Below are positions 10,803 through 20,979 of a stretch of DNA of 64,000 bases, in pieces. The stretch is taken from assembly GCA_963772585.1 (NCBI GenBank), contig CAVYXV010000002.1, positions 62,001-126,000 on the forward strand, in the 5' to 3' direction. Under the pieces are notes generated by a model. The model saw only the letters and a program-made list of their open reading frames with translations, did not search any database and had not been told where the DNA came from. The stretch is from CAVVXN01 sp963772585 (GTDB taxonomy: Bacteria; Planctomycetota; PLA2; JAEUHO01). The position numbers were made by a program, and so were the translations under genes. How positions within the stretch are numbered: the first letter of the stretch is position 1; every line of letters starts with the position of its first letter.

Positions 10803-13800
10803 TGCCCCGCCGGCTCCGTCAGCGGCTGATCCAGGCGTCGATCCTGGCGGTGGTCGTCGCCGCCGGGTACGGGGCCTACACGCGGATTACCCGACCGGAC
10901 CCGCAGATGCTGGCCCGGTTGGCCATGAAGCAGCTCCACGACATCTTCGGACCGCACGTCACCACGGGTCCGATGGACGTGGACCTGATCGACGGGGTCA
11001 TCATCCCGCGGCTCGAGGTGCGAAACCCCGCGTGGCCGGGCGGCCCCACCCTCTCGGCAAGGTGGGTGAAGATCGAGCACGACGTGGTCGCGCTGGCGAG
11101 CGGCGCGTACGTCCCCACGTGGATCCACATCCAGGACGCCACGATCTGGACGGTGGAGACGGAGGACGGCATCCGTCTCGCCTTCCCCTTCGAGCTCGAG
11201 GCGCCGGGCCGGGGCGGGACGATCCCGCGGCTGGACCTCGACGGCGGGAGCATCCACCTGAAGCCGCGACCGGGCTCGCCCCACCTGAGGGCCTCTCCGC
11301 CGATCGTGCTGGGCGACCTCGAGGTCCACGTCCGGCCGGAGCCGACGGGACGCGTGCGAATCGAGGGGTCCTTCACGCCCGTGGACCTGGGCCACGACGA
11401 CGTGACGGTGGAGGTCACGGGCTGGGCCGATCCCGACGCGCACCGGCTCGAGCTCGGCGCCGTGTGGCGCCCCCTGCGCGTCAACGACGCCCTCCTCGCA
11501 GCGCTCAGCCCCCAGTTGGCCGCGCAACTCGGCGACCTGGGCATCGACGAGGGCGCGCTCACCGTTTCCCTCACCCGGGAGCCGCGCGCGGGCGAGGGCG
11601 AGATCGAGGTGTCGGCCCGCTTCGAGGGCACCGTGGTCGAGCCGCCGCAGAAGCTACCGGGCGGCATCCTCGTGGACGCGCGGACGCGCGAGCAGGTCGC
11701 CGAAGTGTTCCAGCGCGCGCGGATCGACCTGAGGCTCAGCGAGCGCGGCATCGACATCGGCCGCTTGGCCCCCGAGCTCCCCGAGGGGAGCATCGAAGCC
11801 ACGGGCTTCATCGCCGACGACGGGCGCACGGTCGACCTGATGGTCGTCTTCAAGGGCGTGCGGTTCCAGGACGAGACGATCCGCAAGGTGCTCGGTCCGG
11901 AGGGCGAGCTCGTCTACGACGAGTTCGAACCCCGCGGCGTGATCGACGTGACGCTCCACATCCGGAAGGAACCCGGGAGCGAGATCTCCTGGGACGCATA
12001 CGCCACGATCGACGACGGGGCGTTCCGATACGTCGGCACGCGGAACGCAGAGGGCCAGCCGCAGGGCTTCCCCTACGAGATGTCACAGGTGTCGGGCGTC
12101 ATCTACTTCCAGAAGGACCTCGTCCAGTTCGAGGACATCGTCGGGTTCAACGGCGGCGCGACCGTGCGGATCCTGAGCCACCGGGACCACGCCTGGACCG
12201 GAGGCGAGACGGGACGCATCAAGCTCACGGACGCGGGGCCGGACATCCGCATCACCGTGGAGGCGGTGGACGTTCCGGTGGACGCGACCCTGCAGGAGGC
12301 GATCGAAGGCTCCGAGGTCGGACCGCTTCTCGACCGCTTCGAGGTGGAGGGCATCCTGGATCGCGTCCTCGTGGACGTCATCCGCGATCCCCTGCGGGAC
12401 GAGGGGGCGCCCGCACAGGTCCGCGTCGAGTTCAGCAACGAGCGCTTCCGCTATCTCGACTTCCCCCTCGTGCTCGACGACGTGACCGGCGTGGCGACGA
12501 TGACCCGCCCCCCGCTGCCCGAGGGGGGGCGGGGGCACCGCGTGACGGTGGACGTCGCGGGAGAGGCCGACGGCGCGCCCGTCTCCGTCCGGGCCGACGT
12601 GGACCTCCTCCACAAGCGCGGCCGCCTCCGCGTCGAGGCGACGAACGTGCCCCTGGAAGGCGAGGTCGCGCAGACCATCAACACGGCGCCCCTCACGCGC
12701 GAGGGCATCGCGAGCGTGTGGCGCTACCTGGATCCGCGGGGCCGGGCCGACGTGCTTGCCGACCTTCCCCTGGAGGACGACCCCGATCCGCTGCAACTGA
12801 AGATCCGGCTGCTGGGCGCGGCCGTGCGTCTCGACGCGGAGGAGGCGGAGCTGCCCTTGGTGGTCACGGACCTCGACGGCGTGATCGCCGTGTCGGGCGA
12901 CGTGGTGACGCTGGAGGACCTGAGGGGGAAGCTGGGCGACGACCCGGTCCGGATCGACGGCACGATCCGGGGCGGAACCGAGGGCGAGTGGGACCTCACG
13001 GTGAAGACCGAGCGGCTGCGGCTCGACCTCGATCTCCTGCGGCGCCTCCCCCACTACCTCGGCGAGGAGCACCTCCTCCCCGGCGGCCTGGAGCTCGAGA
13101 GCGGCGGGCACCTCGCCCTGACGCTCCGCCTCCGCCGGCAGGCCGGCCCCGGCGAGACGCTTCACGCGGAGGTCGAGACCCGGGAGGTCGATGCGCGCCT
13201 GCGCCTGCCGCAGGGAAGCACGCTGGCGCTCCGCGGGAAGCGGCTCGCCGTCGTCGGCGGCGACGTGACGATCGAAGGAATGCGCGGCGAAGCCCCCGGC
13301 ATCGTGGTGAAGGTGGACACGCTGACCGCGGGCGATGGCCCTCTCGTCGGATCGTTCGATCTCGTGCTCGACGAGTTCCGGACCGCGAAGGGGATCCTCG
13401 CCCTCGCGCCGGAGTCCACGCGGGCGTTCCTCGGGCAATGGCTCGAGAGCCGCGTACTGAGCACCGAAGGGATCCACGTCCGCACGCGCCCGGACGGGAG
13501 CGTCCGGGTGGACGGTCCCCTCGGCGTGCTCGCCCCCGAGGGAGCAACGGAAGACGGCAGTCCGCGCGGCGAACTGGTGTTCGACGGCCTCGTGGTGGAG
13601 TCGCCCGGCGGCGACGCCCCCCCTGGATGCACGGACGCATCGCGTTCCACGGTCTCGACCCCGGCGACGACCTGCCCGTGGAGGAGTTGGACGGCGACGC
13701 GATGATCCGGCGCCTCGTCCTGGGCGACGCCCCCTCGGGGTCGTTCACCGTCCGTGCGAGCCGCGCGCGCCTCTTCGGCGTCCGGGCGGCGGGCCTCGTG

Positions 13801-14541
13801 GTGCCGGTCGAGTGGGCGGACGGGATCCTCCGGGCCGGACCGCTTCGCGGCACGCTCGCCGGCGGAGCCATCTCCGGTCGCCTGATCGCCCACACGCGGG
13901 CACCGCCCGCCTACGAAGGCACCCTCCGCCTCGACGACTTCGACGTCGCGATGCTGAAGGAGGATCTCGCCCCCGAGGGTCCCGCCTTCACCGGCCGGGG
14001 GAGCGGGTGGATCCGCTTCGAGAACCGCGGCGGCAGCGCGGACGACCTGCTCGCCCAGGGGCAGATGCGGATCCGCGACGGCGACCTCGGCGAACTCCCC
14101 GGCGTCGCCAATCTGCAGGCGCTGCTCGCTTCCCTCCTCCAGGCGCCGAGCCGCCCCCGCTTCGAGCGCGCGTATGCGGATTTCGTCCTCGAAAAGGAGG
14201 TCATCACCTTCCATCGGCTCCACCTCGCGGGCCCGCTCTTCGACATGCCCGGCCGCGGCACCGTGGCGCTCGACGGCACCGCCGACCTGGTGTTCACGCC
14301 CCAGATCCTCAAGAGCCTCCTGCTGCCGGGCTCGATGCAGTTCCCGGGGGTGGGCCCCGTCCTGGGCGCCGTGCTCCCCGAGCAGGTGCTCTACGCCGTA
14401 CGGATCCGCGGCGACCTGGGCCGCGCCCGCCCCCGCTTGGAGCCGCTGCCCGCCCTGGGCCTCTCGCGCGGCGACGACGAGTTCGAGGGCATGGGGCTGC
14501 CCGAACCGCCGGCGCGGCGGATCCCGCACTGGTTCCGCTGA
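10802..14541 (+). CDS. AsmA/YhdP-like envelope protein, apparent frameshift
   Basis: Very long envelope protein of about 1,245 residues once joined. One N-terminal membrane helix (about residues 10-28) is followed by repeated beta-strand-rich segments such as GSIEATGFIADDGRTVDLMV and PLEGEVAQTINTAPL. The C-terminal module (IRDGDLGELPGVANLQALL, then GTVALDGTADLVFTPQIL) is typical of AsmA-type proteins, which are thought to bridge the periplasm and move phospholipids. The first 940 codons and the last 305 lie in different frames; the switch falls at a run of seven C at 13,617-13,623, where one base more or two fewer restores a single frame. The ATG at 10,802 follows GGAGG with ideal spacing. 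Confidence 0.75.
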
Positions 14542-14548
14542 GGACACC

Positions 14549-15019
14549 ATGGGAGGCTCCGCGCCCGTGACGCCTTCGCCGGATCCCGTCCCGGGTCGGG
14601 TGGCCGCCGTGGACTACGGCCGGCGGCGGATCGGCCTCGCGGTGACGGACCCCCTCCGGATCGGGATGCGGGGTCTGGACACGCTCCACCACGAGGGGGA
14701 CCGGGACGCAGCGGCCCGGGCCGTCGCCGAACGGCTCCGGGACGTGGGCGGGGTGGCCCTCGTCGTGGTCGGGCTCCCCCTCCACGCGAGCGGCGAGCCC
14801 TCGCCCATGAGCCGGGAGGCGGAGCGTTTCGGGGACGCGCTCGCCGCGGCGGGGCCGTTCGCGGTGGCGTACCTGGACGAGGGGCTGACCTCCTGGGAGG
14901 CCGAGGGCCGGTTGCGCGAGCGGGGGCGGTCCGTGAGGAAGGCGGCCCGGACCGGCGAGGTGGATCGCGAGGCGGCGATGGCCCTCCTCGCGACGTGGCT
15001 CCAGGAGCACCCGCGCTGA
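14549..15019 (+). CDS. ruvX: Holliday-junction resolvase-like RuvX/YqgF
   Basis: RNase H-fold nuclease family (YqgF/RuvX), implicated in pre-16S rRNA 5' end processing. The 156 residues show VAAVDYGRRRIGLAVTD (first acidic residue), VVVGLPLHASGEPSPM, the YLDEGLTSWEAE motif with catalytic acid, and DREAAMALLATWL near the end. This is the usual motif order. It starts 7 bp after the AsmA-like gene and likely belongs to the same transcript. Confidence 0.92.
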   Translation: MGGSAPVTPSPDPVPGRVAAVDYGRRRIGLAVTDPLRIGMRGLDTLHHEGDRDAAARAVAERLRDVGGVALVVVGLPLHASGEPSPMSREAERFGDALAAAGPFAVAYLDEGLTSWEAEGRLRERGRSVRKAARTGEVDREAAMALLATWLQEHPR

Positions 15020-15070
15020 GCCCGGCGGCGGGGTTCCCGGCCGAAAGGAGGCACGGGCCCCCGTCCCGGC

Positions 15071-15206
15071 TACCATCGGCCCTTTCCACAACGAACGAAT
15101 CGAAAGAACAGTACGTGAGTCCCAGGCAGGACTCGCCCCCATTCGACCCCGGCTCGGGGCCCCCGCCACGCGGGGAGCCGCCTGGCCGGAGGTGACGGAG
15201 GTGCAG
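15071..15206 (+). promoter_or_regulatory. rpsO promoter and structured leader
   Basis: A TACCAT box at 15,071-15,076 is followed by about 125 bases before the rpsO start. The leader contains a perfect hairpin at 15,117-15,134 (GAGTCC/GGACTC), a second at 15,147-15,159 (CCCCG/CGGGG) and a GC-rich fold ending next to GGAGG. Ribosomal protein S15 commonly represses its own translation by binding its leader, so this may be an S15 autoregulatory element; no match to a known S15 leader class was established. Confidence 0.4.
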
Positions 15207-15476
15207 ATGTCCGTCAAGAACCCCGCCAAGGGCACCATCGTGGAAGAGTACCGCGTCCATGACAAGGACAGCGGCTCCACGCCCGTACAGGTCGCGATCC
15301 TGACCGACCGTATCCGCCACCTGACGGAGCACGTGAAGCGGTTTCCCAAGGATCACGGGACACGGCGGGGGCTTCTGAAGTTGGTAGGCCGTCGCTCGGC
15401 GCTGTTGCGCTACTTCGCAAGAACCGACGCGGAGGGCTACCGCCTTCTGATCAAGCGCCTGGGGCTCCGTAGGTAG
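15207..15476 (+). CDS. rpsO: 30S ribosomal protein S15
   Basis: Primary binder of the central domain of 16S rRNA. Starting at ATG 15,207, with GGAGG seven bases upstream, it is 89 residues, the normal length. The signature STPVQVAILTDRIRHLTEHV, then KDHGTRRGLLKLVGRRSALL and the end YRLLIKRLGLRR match the family along its length. An upstream GTG would add five residues and is less likely. pnp follows after 8 bp, the conserved rpsO-pnp pair. Confidence 0.97.
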   Translation: MSVKNPAKGTIVEEYRVHDKDSGSTPVQVAILTDRIRHLTEHVKRFPKDHGTRRGLLKLVGRRSALLRYFARTDAEGYRLLIKRLGLRR

Positions 15477-15484
15477 GAGCTGAA

Positions 15485-17935
15485 TTGTCCATCCATCAAG
15501 TGACCGTCGACGTCGGGGGACGCCCCCTGACGATCGAGACCGGTCGTATGGCCCGCCTGGCCGCGGGCAGCGTCGTCGTGCGCTTTGCCGAGACGATGGT
15601 CTTGAGCGCCGCGAGCGTGTCCGGCCCGAAGCCGCACCTTCCCTTCTTCCCGCTGACGATCGACTACCGCGAGAAGAACTACAGCGCGGGGAAGATCCCC
15701 GGGGGCTTCCTGAAGCGCGAGGGCCCGCCCTCACCGAAGGAAATCCTCACGATGCGCATGACGGATCGCCCGATCCGTCCCCTCTGGCCCAAGGGCTACC
15801 GCAGCGACACGCAGGTCCAGAGCTTCGTGCTCTCCTACGACCAGCTGAACGATCCCGACGTGCTCAGCATCACGGGCGCCGGCGCCGCGATGTCGCTGGC
15901 GAAGGTCCCCTTCCTGGGGCCGATCGCCGGCGTGCGTGTCGGCATGGCCGGCGACGAGTACGTCGCATTCCCCGACAACACCGTGCTCGCCGAGTCCCCG
16001 CTGGACCTCGTGGTCGCGGGCACGAAGGACGCCGTCACGATGGTCGAGGGCGGCGCCAAGGAACTCCCCGAGGACGTCGTGCTGGCCGGCATCGAGTTCG
16101 GCCACGAGATCATCAGGCAGATCTGCGAGGCCATCGAGGAACTCCGCCGTCTCACCGGCTGGACGATGCCCGAGTGCGAACCGCAACTCCCGAACCAGGA
16201 CGCCGTCCAGGCGGTCGAGGGGCAGTTCTACGACGCGCTCCACGAGGCGATGCACCATCCGACCAAACCCGAGCGCATCATCGCCCTCGGCGAGGTCCGC
16301 GCGCGGGCCCTCGAGGCGCTCGCCGACCAGGAGAACGACAAGCCGGCGCCCGGCCGGTTCACCGTCGACGACGTGAAGACGGCCATCGAGGTGATCGAGA
16401 AGCGGATCCTGCGCAAGGCAGCCCTCTCGGGCACGCGCATCGACGGCCGCGGTCTGACCGACGTGCGACCGATCGACATCGAGGTCGGCCTCCTCCCCCG
16501 CGCCCACGGTTCGGCCCTGTTCACGCGCGGCGAGACCCAGGCGCTCGTGACGGTGACGCTGGGCACCGGCCTCGACGAGAAGCTCGTCGACGGGCTGCAG
16601 GCGCAATCGTTCACGCGCAAGTACTACCTGCACTACAACTTCCCCCCGCTCTGCGTCGGCGAGACGCGGCCGATTCGCGGCCCGTCGCGACGCGAGATCG
16701 GCCACGGGGCGCTCGCCGAGCGCTCCCTGGAGCCGGTCCTGCCCGACATGCGGGAGTTCCCCTACACCCTCCGCGTCGTGTCCGACATCCTCATGTCGAA
16801 CGGGTCGTCGAGCATGGCGACGGTGTGCGGATCGACCCTCTCCATGATGGACGCGGGCATCAAGATCACCCATCCGGTGGCGGGCATCGCCATGGGTCTC
16901 GTCAAGGAAGGCGACGACGTGGTCGTCCTGACCGACATCCTCGGCGACGAGGACCACGCCGGCGACATGGACTTCAAGGTCGCCGGGTCGCAGCGCGGCA
17001 TCACGGCACTCCAGATGGACATCAAGATGGCGGGCATCTCGACGGCCATCCTGAAGAAGGCCCTGGAACAGGCCCGCGACGGCCGCATCTTCATTCTCAA
17101 GGAGATGCTCAAGGCCATCCCGCGCCCGCGCGACGAGTACCACCCGTACGCCCCGCGCGTGGAGACCGTACAGATCCCGCCGGACAAGATCGGCGCCCTC
17201 ATCGGTCCCGGCGGCAAGAACATCCGCCGCCTCCAGGAGGAGACGGGGACGACCGTCGAGGTGGACGACACCGGACTCGTCAAGATCTACGCCAGCGACA
17301 AGGAGAGCGTCGAGAAGGCCCGGGCGCGGGTCGAGGCGATGGCCGAGGAGGCGACCCTCGACAAGGTCTACGAGGGCAAGGTGACGTCCGTGAAGGACTT
17401 CGGCGCCTTCTTCGAGATCATCCCCGGCATCGAGGGTCTTTGCCACGTGAGCGAGCTGGCCGACGGCTACGTCGGTCGCGTTACCGACGTGCTGAACGTG
17501 GGCGACATCTCGCCGGTGAAGGTCATCCTGATCGACGACTCCGGCCGCGTGAAGCTGAGCCGGCGCCAGGCGCTCCACGACCTTGGCCGCGCCGACGAGG
17601 CGCAGGCACCGCCTTCGTCGGGCCCCTCGCGTGGCGGCGGCGACCGCGATCACCGCGGGCGCGGGCGGGGGGACCGCGGCGGTGACCGTGGCAGTCGTGG
17701 CGATCGCGGTGACCGTGGCGATCGTGGTGGCGATCATGGCGAGCGCGGCAGCGGCGGTGATCGCGGCGACCGTGGCGATCCTGGCGATCCTGGCGAGCGT
17801 GGTGACCGCGGTAGCGATCGCGGAGATCGTGGCGACCGCGGCGGAGATCGTGGCGACCGCGGCGGCGATCGGGGTGGCAGCGGCGGCGACGATCGGGGCG
17901 GCCCCAGCCGCCGGCGACGGCGCCGGCGCGACTGA
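15485..17935 (+). CDS. pnp: Polyribonucleotide nucleotidyltransferase with long RGD-rich tail
   Basis: Phosphorolytic 3'-5' exoribonuclease of the RNA degradosome, 816 residues. It starts at a TTG preceded by GGAG. Two RNase PH domains flank an all-alpha domain; these are followed by the KH domain (DKIGALIGPGGKNIRRLQEE) and the S1 domain (EGKVTSVKDFGAFFEI). From about residue 712 to the end is a low-complexity tail of about 100 residues made of Gly, Arg and Asp (units such as GDRGDRGG) and closing with consecutive arginines. The tail is encoded by imperfect 9-bp repeats. Such tails often bind RNA or recruit partners; the role here is inferred. Confidence 0.96.
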   Translation: MSIHQVTVDVGGRPLTIETGRMARLAAGSVVVRFAETMVLSAASVSGPKPHLPFFPLTIDYREKNYSAGKIPGGFLKREGPPSPKEILTMRMTDRPIRPLWPKGYRSDTQVQSFVLSYDQLNDPDVLSITGAGAAMSLAKVPFLGPIAGVRVGMAGDEYVAFPDNTVLAESPLDLVVAGTKDAVTMVEGGAKELPEDVVLAGIEFGHEIIRQICEAIEELRRLTGWTMPECEPQLPNQDAVQAVEGQFYDALHEAMHHPTKPERIIALGEVRARALEALADQENDKPAPGRFTVDDVKTAIEVIEKRILRKAALSGTRIDGRGLTDVRPIDIEVGLLPRAHGSALFTRGETQALVTVTLGTGLDEKLVDGLQAQSFTRKYYLHYNFPPLCVGETRPIRGPSRREIGHGALAERSLEPVLPDMREFPYTLRVVSDILMSNGSSSMATVCGSTLSMMDAGIKITHPVAGIAMGLVKEGDDVVVLTDILGDEDHAGDMDFKVAGSQRGITALQMDIKMAGISTAILKKALEQARDGRIFILKEMLKAIPRPRDEYHPYAPRVETVQIPPDKIGALIGPGGKNIRRLQEETGTTVEVDDTGLVKIYASDKESVEKARARVEAMAEEATLDKVYEGKVTSVKDFGAFFEIIPGIEGLCHVSELADGYVGRVTDVLNVGDISPVKVILIDDSGRVKLSRRQALHDLGRADEAQAPPSSGPSRGGGDRDHRGRGRGDRGGDRGSRGDRGDRGDRGGDHGERGSGGDRGDRGDPGDPGERGDRGSDRGDRGDRGGDRGDRGGDRGGSGGDDRGGPSRRRRRRRD

Positions 17936-17952
17936 CACGCCCCGACGCCGGG

Positions 17953-17980
17953 ATGGGCCGGGCGGAGACGCCCGGCCCAT
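17953..17980 (+). terminator. GC-rich hairpin after pnp
   Basis: A perfect 12-bp stem (ATGGGCCGGGCG with its complement) closed by a GAGA tetraloop lies 18 bp after the pnp stop. No T-run follows, so it may be a 3' stabiliser or a weak terminator rather than a classical intrinsic terminator. Confidence 0.5.
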
Positions 17981-18053
17981 TGACGACGTGTTGGGTCGCC
18001 ATCGGCCGGACGACGGGCGGTGGGCTAGCCTGCACTCCCCGAGGAGGTGGCCC

Positions 18054-18977
18054 ATGCGTTCCGTTCCGATCCTGCTGGCGTTGTCGCTGTTCCCCGCCCT
18101 CGCCGCCTGCGGCGGCGGCAGCACCGGCGGGAGCGGGCCCGAGCTCGCGGTCCAGCCCGCCGTCCTGGGCGTGGTGACGTCCCGGGACGGTTCCACGGAC
18201 GACGTCGGGGGCGTCGTGGCCGCGTGTCCCGAGACCGGCGACACGGCCGTCACCGACGCCGACGGCGCGTTCCAGATCGACGTGCCGGCGGGCCGCGCGT
18301 TCCACGTGCGGTTCCAGGACCCGAACGGGGGCGCGGGCACGACGGGCGGCGGCGGTCCTGAGATGCAGGACCCGGTGGCCGACGGAGCGGACATCGACGG
18401 GGACGGCATCTCCATCGACGCGCTCGGCGAGAACGAGAGCTGCGATGTGGAGGTGGACCTGGCGAACGGCGGCGTCGTCGAGGCCCGCGTCCACCGGCAC
18501 GATCAGGCGGCGGGAGCCCAGGACTACGAGAGCGAAGGTCGCCTCGACGGCAACGGCGAAGAAGACGGAGACGCCGAAGTCGAGGTCTGCCAGCACGACG
18601 GCACGATCGGGATCGAGTTCGAGGTCGCAGGTCTCGCCGACCTCGGCACGCTCACCGTGAAGATCGTGAGTGCCGACGGCACCATGGAGGAGACGCTCGG
18701 GACCATCGCGGTCACGCTGGAGGGCGACGGCCATCTGGAGCTCCAGTGGACCCTCGGCGACACGCTTCCCTTCGGGGCGACCTCGCTCGACGAGTTGGTC
18801 GGCGCGACCGTCGTGGTCGTGGACCAGGCCGGAGAGACGGTCTTCGAGGGCACGCTCCCCGCCCTGGGCGGTCACCACGAGGGCGGCGATCAGCACGACG
18901 GCGACGGGACCCCCGAGGGCGAGGATCACCCCGACGGGCCGACGAATGGGGGCGATCTGCCCGATGAGCCCGCGTAG
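18054..18977 (+). CDS. Acidic secreted lipoprotein of unknown function
   Basis: A 307-residue predicted lipoprotein with signal peptide and lipobox LAAC, followed by a Gly/Ser-rich linker. Residues about 35-90 resemble a carboxypeptidase-regulatory-like beta fold (VLGVVTSRDGSTDDVGGVV, then VTDADGAFQIDVPAG). The remainder is beta-rich and very acidic. The C-terminus is rich in His, Asp and Gly (GGHHEGGDQHDGDG), which could bind metal. The ATG follows GAGGAGG, with a TAGCCT box at 18,026-18,031. No specific function can be assigned. Confidence 0.75.
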   Translation: MRSVPILLALSLFPALAACGGGSTGGSGPELAVQPAVLGVVTSRDGSTDDVGGVVAACPETGDTAVTDADGAFQIDVPAGRAFHVRFQDPNGGAGTTGGGGPEMQDPVADGADIDGDGISIDALGENESCDVEVDLANGGVVEARVHRHDQAAGAQDYESEGRLDGNGEEDGDAEVEVCQHDGTIGIEFEVAGLADLGTLTVKIVSADGTMEETLGTIAVTLEGDGHLELQWTLGDTLPFGATSLDELVGATVVVVDQAGETVFEGTLPALGGHHEGGDQHDGDGTPEGEDHPDGPTNGGDLPDEPA

Positions 18978-19012
18978 GGCACCGCCCCACGACGGCGTCC
19001 CGGGGGCCTGAC

Positions 19013-19018
19013 TACACT
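19013..19018 (+). promoter_or_regulatory. -10 box of a probable leaderless promoter
   Basis: TACACT is followed by six bases and then the ygiQ ATG. No Shine-Dalgarno sequence is present, which fits a leaderless message. Confidence 0.45.
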
Positions 19019-19024
19019 CCTGGA

Positions 19025-20962
19025 ATGCCCGCTCCCTTCCTTCCCACCACGCGCGAGGCCATGCGGGACCTGGGGTGGGACGCCCCCGACGTGGTGCTCG
19101 TCTCCGGCGACGCCTACGTGGACCATCCGTCCTTCGCGGCCGCCGTCCTCGGACGGGTCCTGGAAGCGAAGGGCTACCGCGTCGCGATCCTCTCCCAGCC
19201 CGACTGGCAGAGCGCCGACGCATGGCGCGATCTCGGGCGTCCGCGGCTGTTCTACGGTGTCAGCGCCGGGAACATGGACTCGATGATCAACCACTACACG
19301 GCGAACCGGAAGCGCCGGAACGACGACGCCTACTCGCCGGGCGGACGGATCGGCCTCCGCCCCGACCGGCCGACGGCGATCTACGCGCACCGATGCCGGG
19401 AGGCCTTCTCCGGCGTGCCCGTGGTGGTCGGCGGCGTGGAGGCGTCCCTCAGGCGCATCGCCCACTACGACTACTGGAGCGACAAGGTCCGTCCTTCGAT
19501 CCTCGTCTCCAGCAAGGCCGACCTCTGCGTGTACGGCATGGGCGAGCGACCGATCCTCGAGCTCGCCCGGCGTCTCGACGGCGGCGAGTCGATCGACGCC
19601 CTACGCGACATGCGCGGCGTCGCCTACCTCCTCGGCCGGAAGGAAGCGCTCCCCGACCACCGCTTCGAGGACGCGGCTTGCGACCATCGCACGATCGAGC
19701 TCCCCTCCTTCGAGGAGGTTCGGGACGACGCGCGGGCGTTCGCGCGCATGACGGCGCTCCATCACCACGAGACGAATCCCCTCAACGCGCGCCGCGTGGT
19801 CCAGCGCCACGGTGACCGCCTCCTCGTCCAGAACCCGCCCACGCTGCCCCTCGACGAAGGGGCGATGGACGCCGTCTACGACCTCCCCTACCGCCGCCGC
19901 CCGCACCCGAAGTACCGGGAGCGGATCCCCGCATTCGACATGATCCGCGACTCGATCACGATCATGCGGGGCTGCTTCGGCGGCTGCACGTTCTGCTCGA
20001 TCACCATGCACCAGGGGCGCGCCATCCAGAGCCGGAGCGAGCGTTCCGTGCTCGAGGAGGCGCGTCGCGTGGCCTCCGACGAGACCTTCAAGGGCACGAT
20101 CAGCGACGTCGGCGGCCCCACCGCGAACATGTACCGAATGCGCTGCACCCGCCCCGACGTCGAGGCGCGCTGCCGGCGGCTCTCCTGCATCCACCCCAAG
20201 GTCTGCAAGCTCCTGGAGACCGACCACGGCCCCACCATCGACCTCCTGCGCGCCACTCGAGAGGTGCCGGGCGTGAAGAAGGTGCGTGTCTCCTCGGGCA
20301 TCCGCATGGACCTCGCCGCCCGCGAACCCGAGTACGTGGAGGAGCTTGCGCGCCACCACGTGGGCGGGCACCTGAAGGTGGCCCCCGAGCACGTGAGCGA
20401 TCGCGTTCTTTCGGCGATGAAGAAGCCGCCGCAGCACACGTTCGAGGCGTTCGCCGACCGGTTTCGCGAGGCGAGCGGTCGCGCCGGCAAGGAGCAGTAC
20501 CTGGTCCCCTACTTCATCGCGAGTCACCCCGGGTCGGGCGTCGAGGAGATGATCGAGCTCGCCGAGTTCCTCGGGCGGACGGGCCATCGCCCCCGCCAGG
20601 TCCAGGACTTCATCCCGGCTCCGATGGACGTGGCGACGTGCATGTACCACACGGGGCTCGACCCCTTCACGATGAAGCCCGTGACGGTGGCGAAGCGCCT
20701 GGCCGACCGGAAGATCCAGCGGGCGCTGATGCAGTACTTCCTGCCCGAGAACTGGTTCCTCGTGCGGCGGGCGCTCCTGGACGCGGGTCGCGCCGACCTG
20801 ATCGGCGACGGCCCCGGATGCCTGATTCCCCCCAGACCGCCGCCCGAGGCGCTCGCGGCGCGCCGACGCGACGCCGACTCGACCTACGTCCACGCCGAGG
20901 ACGCGGGGACGGAGCCGACCGTCGGCTACCGCCCCGGCCGCCGCGGCGCGCGGCGGCGATAG
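19025..20962 (+). CDS. ygiQ: YgiQ-family radical SAM protein
   Basis: UPF0313/YgiQ radical SAM protein, 645 residues, molecular role unknown. The iron-sulfur cluster cysteines sit in MRGCFGGCTFCS at about residues 317, 321 and 324 (CxxxCxxC). The family N-terminus (SGDAYVDHPSFAAAVLGRVLE) and the block IQSRSERSVLEEARR are conserved. The last 30 residues are basic (RPGRRGARRR). No ribosome binding site is visible; the start is supported by the -10 box six bases upstream. Divergence from known family members is low. Confidence 0.92.
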   Translation: MPAPFLPTTREAMRDLGWDAPDVVLVSGDAYVDHPSFAAAVLGRVLEAKGYRVAILSQPDWQSADAWRDLGRPRLFYGVSAGNMDSMINHYTANRKRRNDDAYSPGGRIGLRPDRPTAIYAHRCREAFSGVPVVVGGVEASLRRIAHYDYWSDKVRPSILVSSKADLCVYGMGERPILELARRLDGGESIDALRDMRGVAYLLGRKEALPDHRFEDAACDHRTIELPSFEEVRDDARAFARMTALHHHETNPLNARRVVQRHGDRLLVQNPPTLPLDEGAMDAVYDLPYRRRPHPKYRERIPAFDMIRDSITIMRGCFGGCTFCSITMHQGRAIQSRSERSVLEEARRVASDETFKGTISDVGGPTANMYRMRCTRPDVEARCRRLSCIHPKVCKLLETDHGPTIDLLRATREVPGVKKVRVSSGIRMDLAAREPEYVEELARHHVGGHLKVAPEHVSDRVLSAMKKPPQHTFEAFADRFREASGRAGKEQYLVPYFIASHPGSGVEEMIELAEFLGRTGHRPRQVQDFIPAPMDVATCMYHTGLDPFTMKPVTVAKRLADRKIQRALMQYFLPENWFLVRRALLDAGRADLIGDGPGCLIPPRPPPEALAARRRDADSTYVHAEDAGTEPTVGYRPGRRGARRR

Positions 20963-20979
20963 CCCCGGAAGGGATGGAC

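Noticed and set aside
17640..17910. Short tandem repeats as a CRISPR array
   Set aside because: The 9-bp units are in-frame codons of the PNPase tail, with no spacers. No CRISPR array or cas gene was seen in the window.
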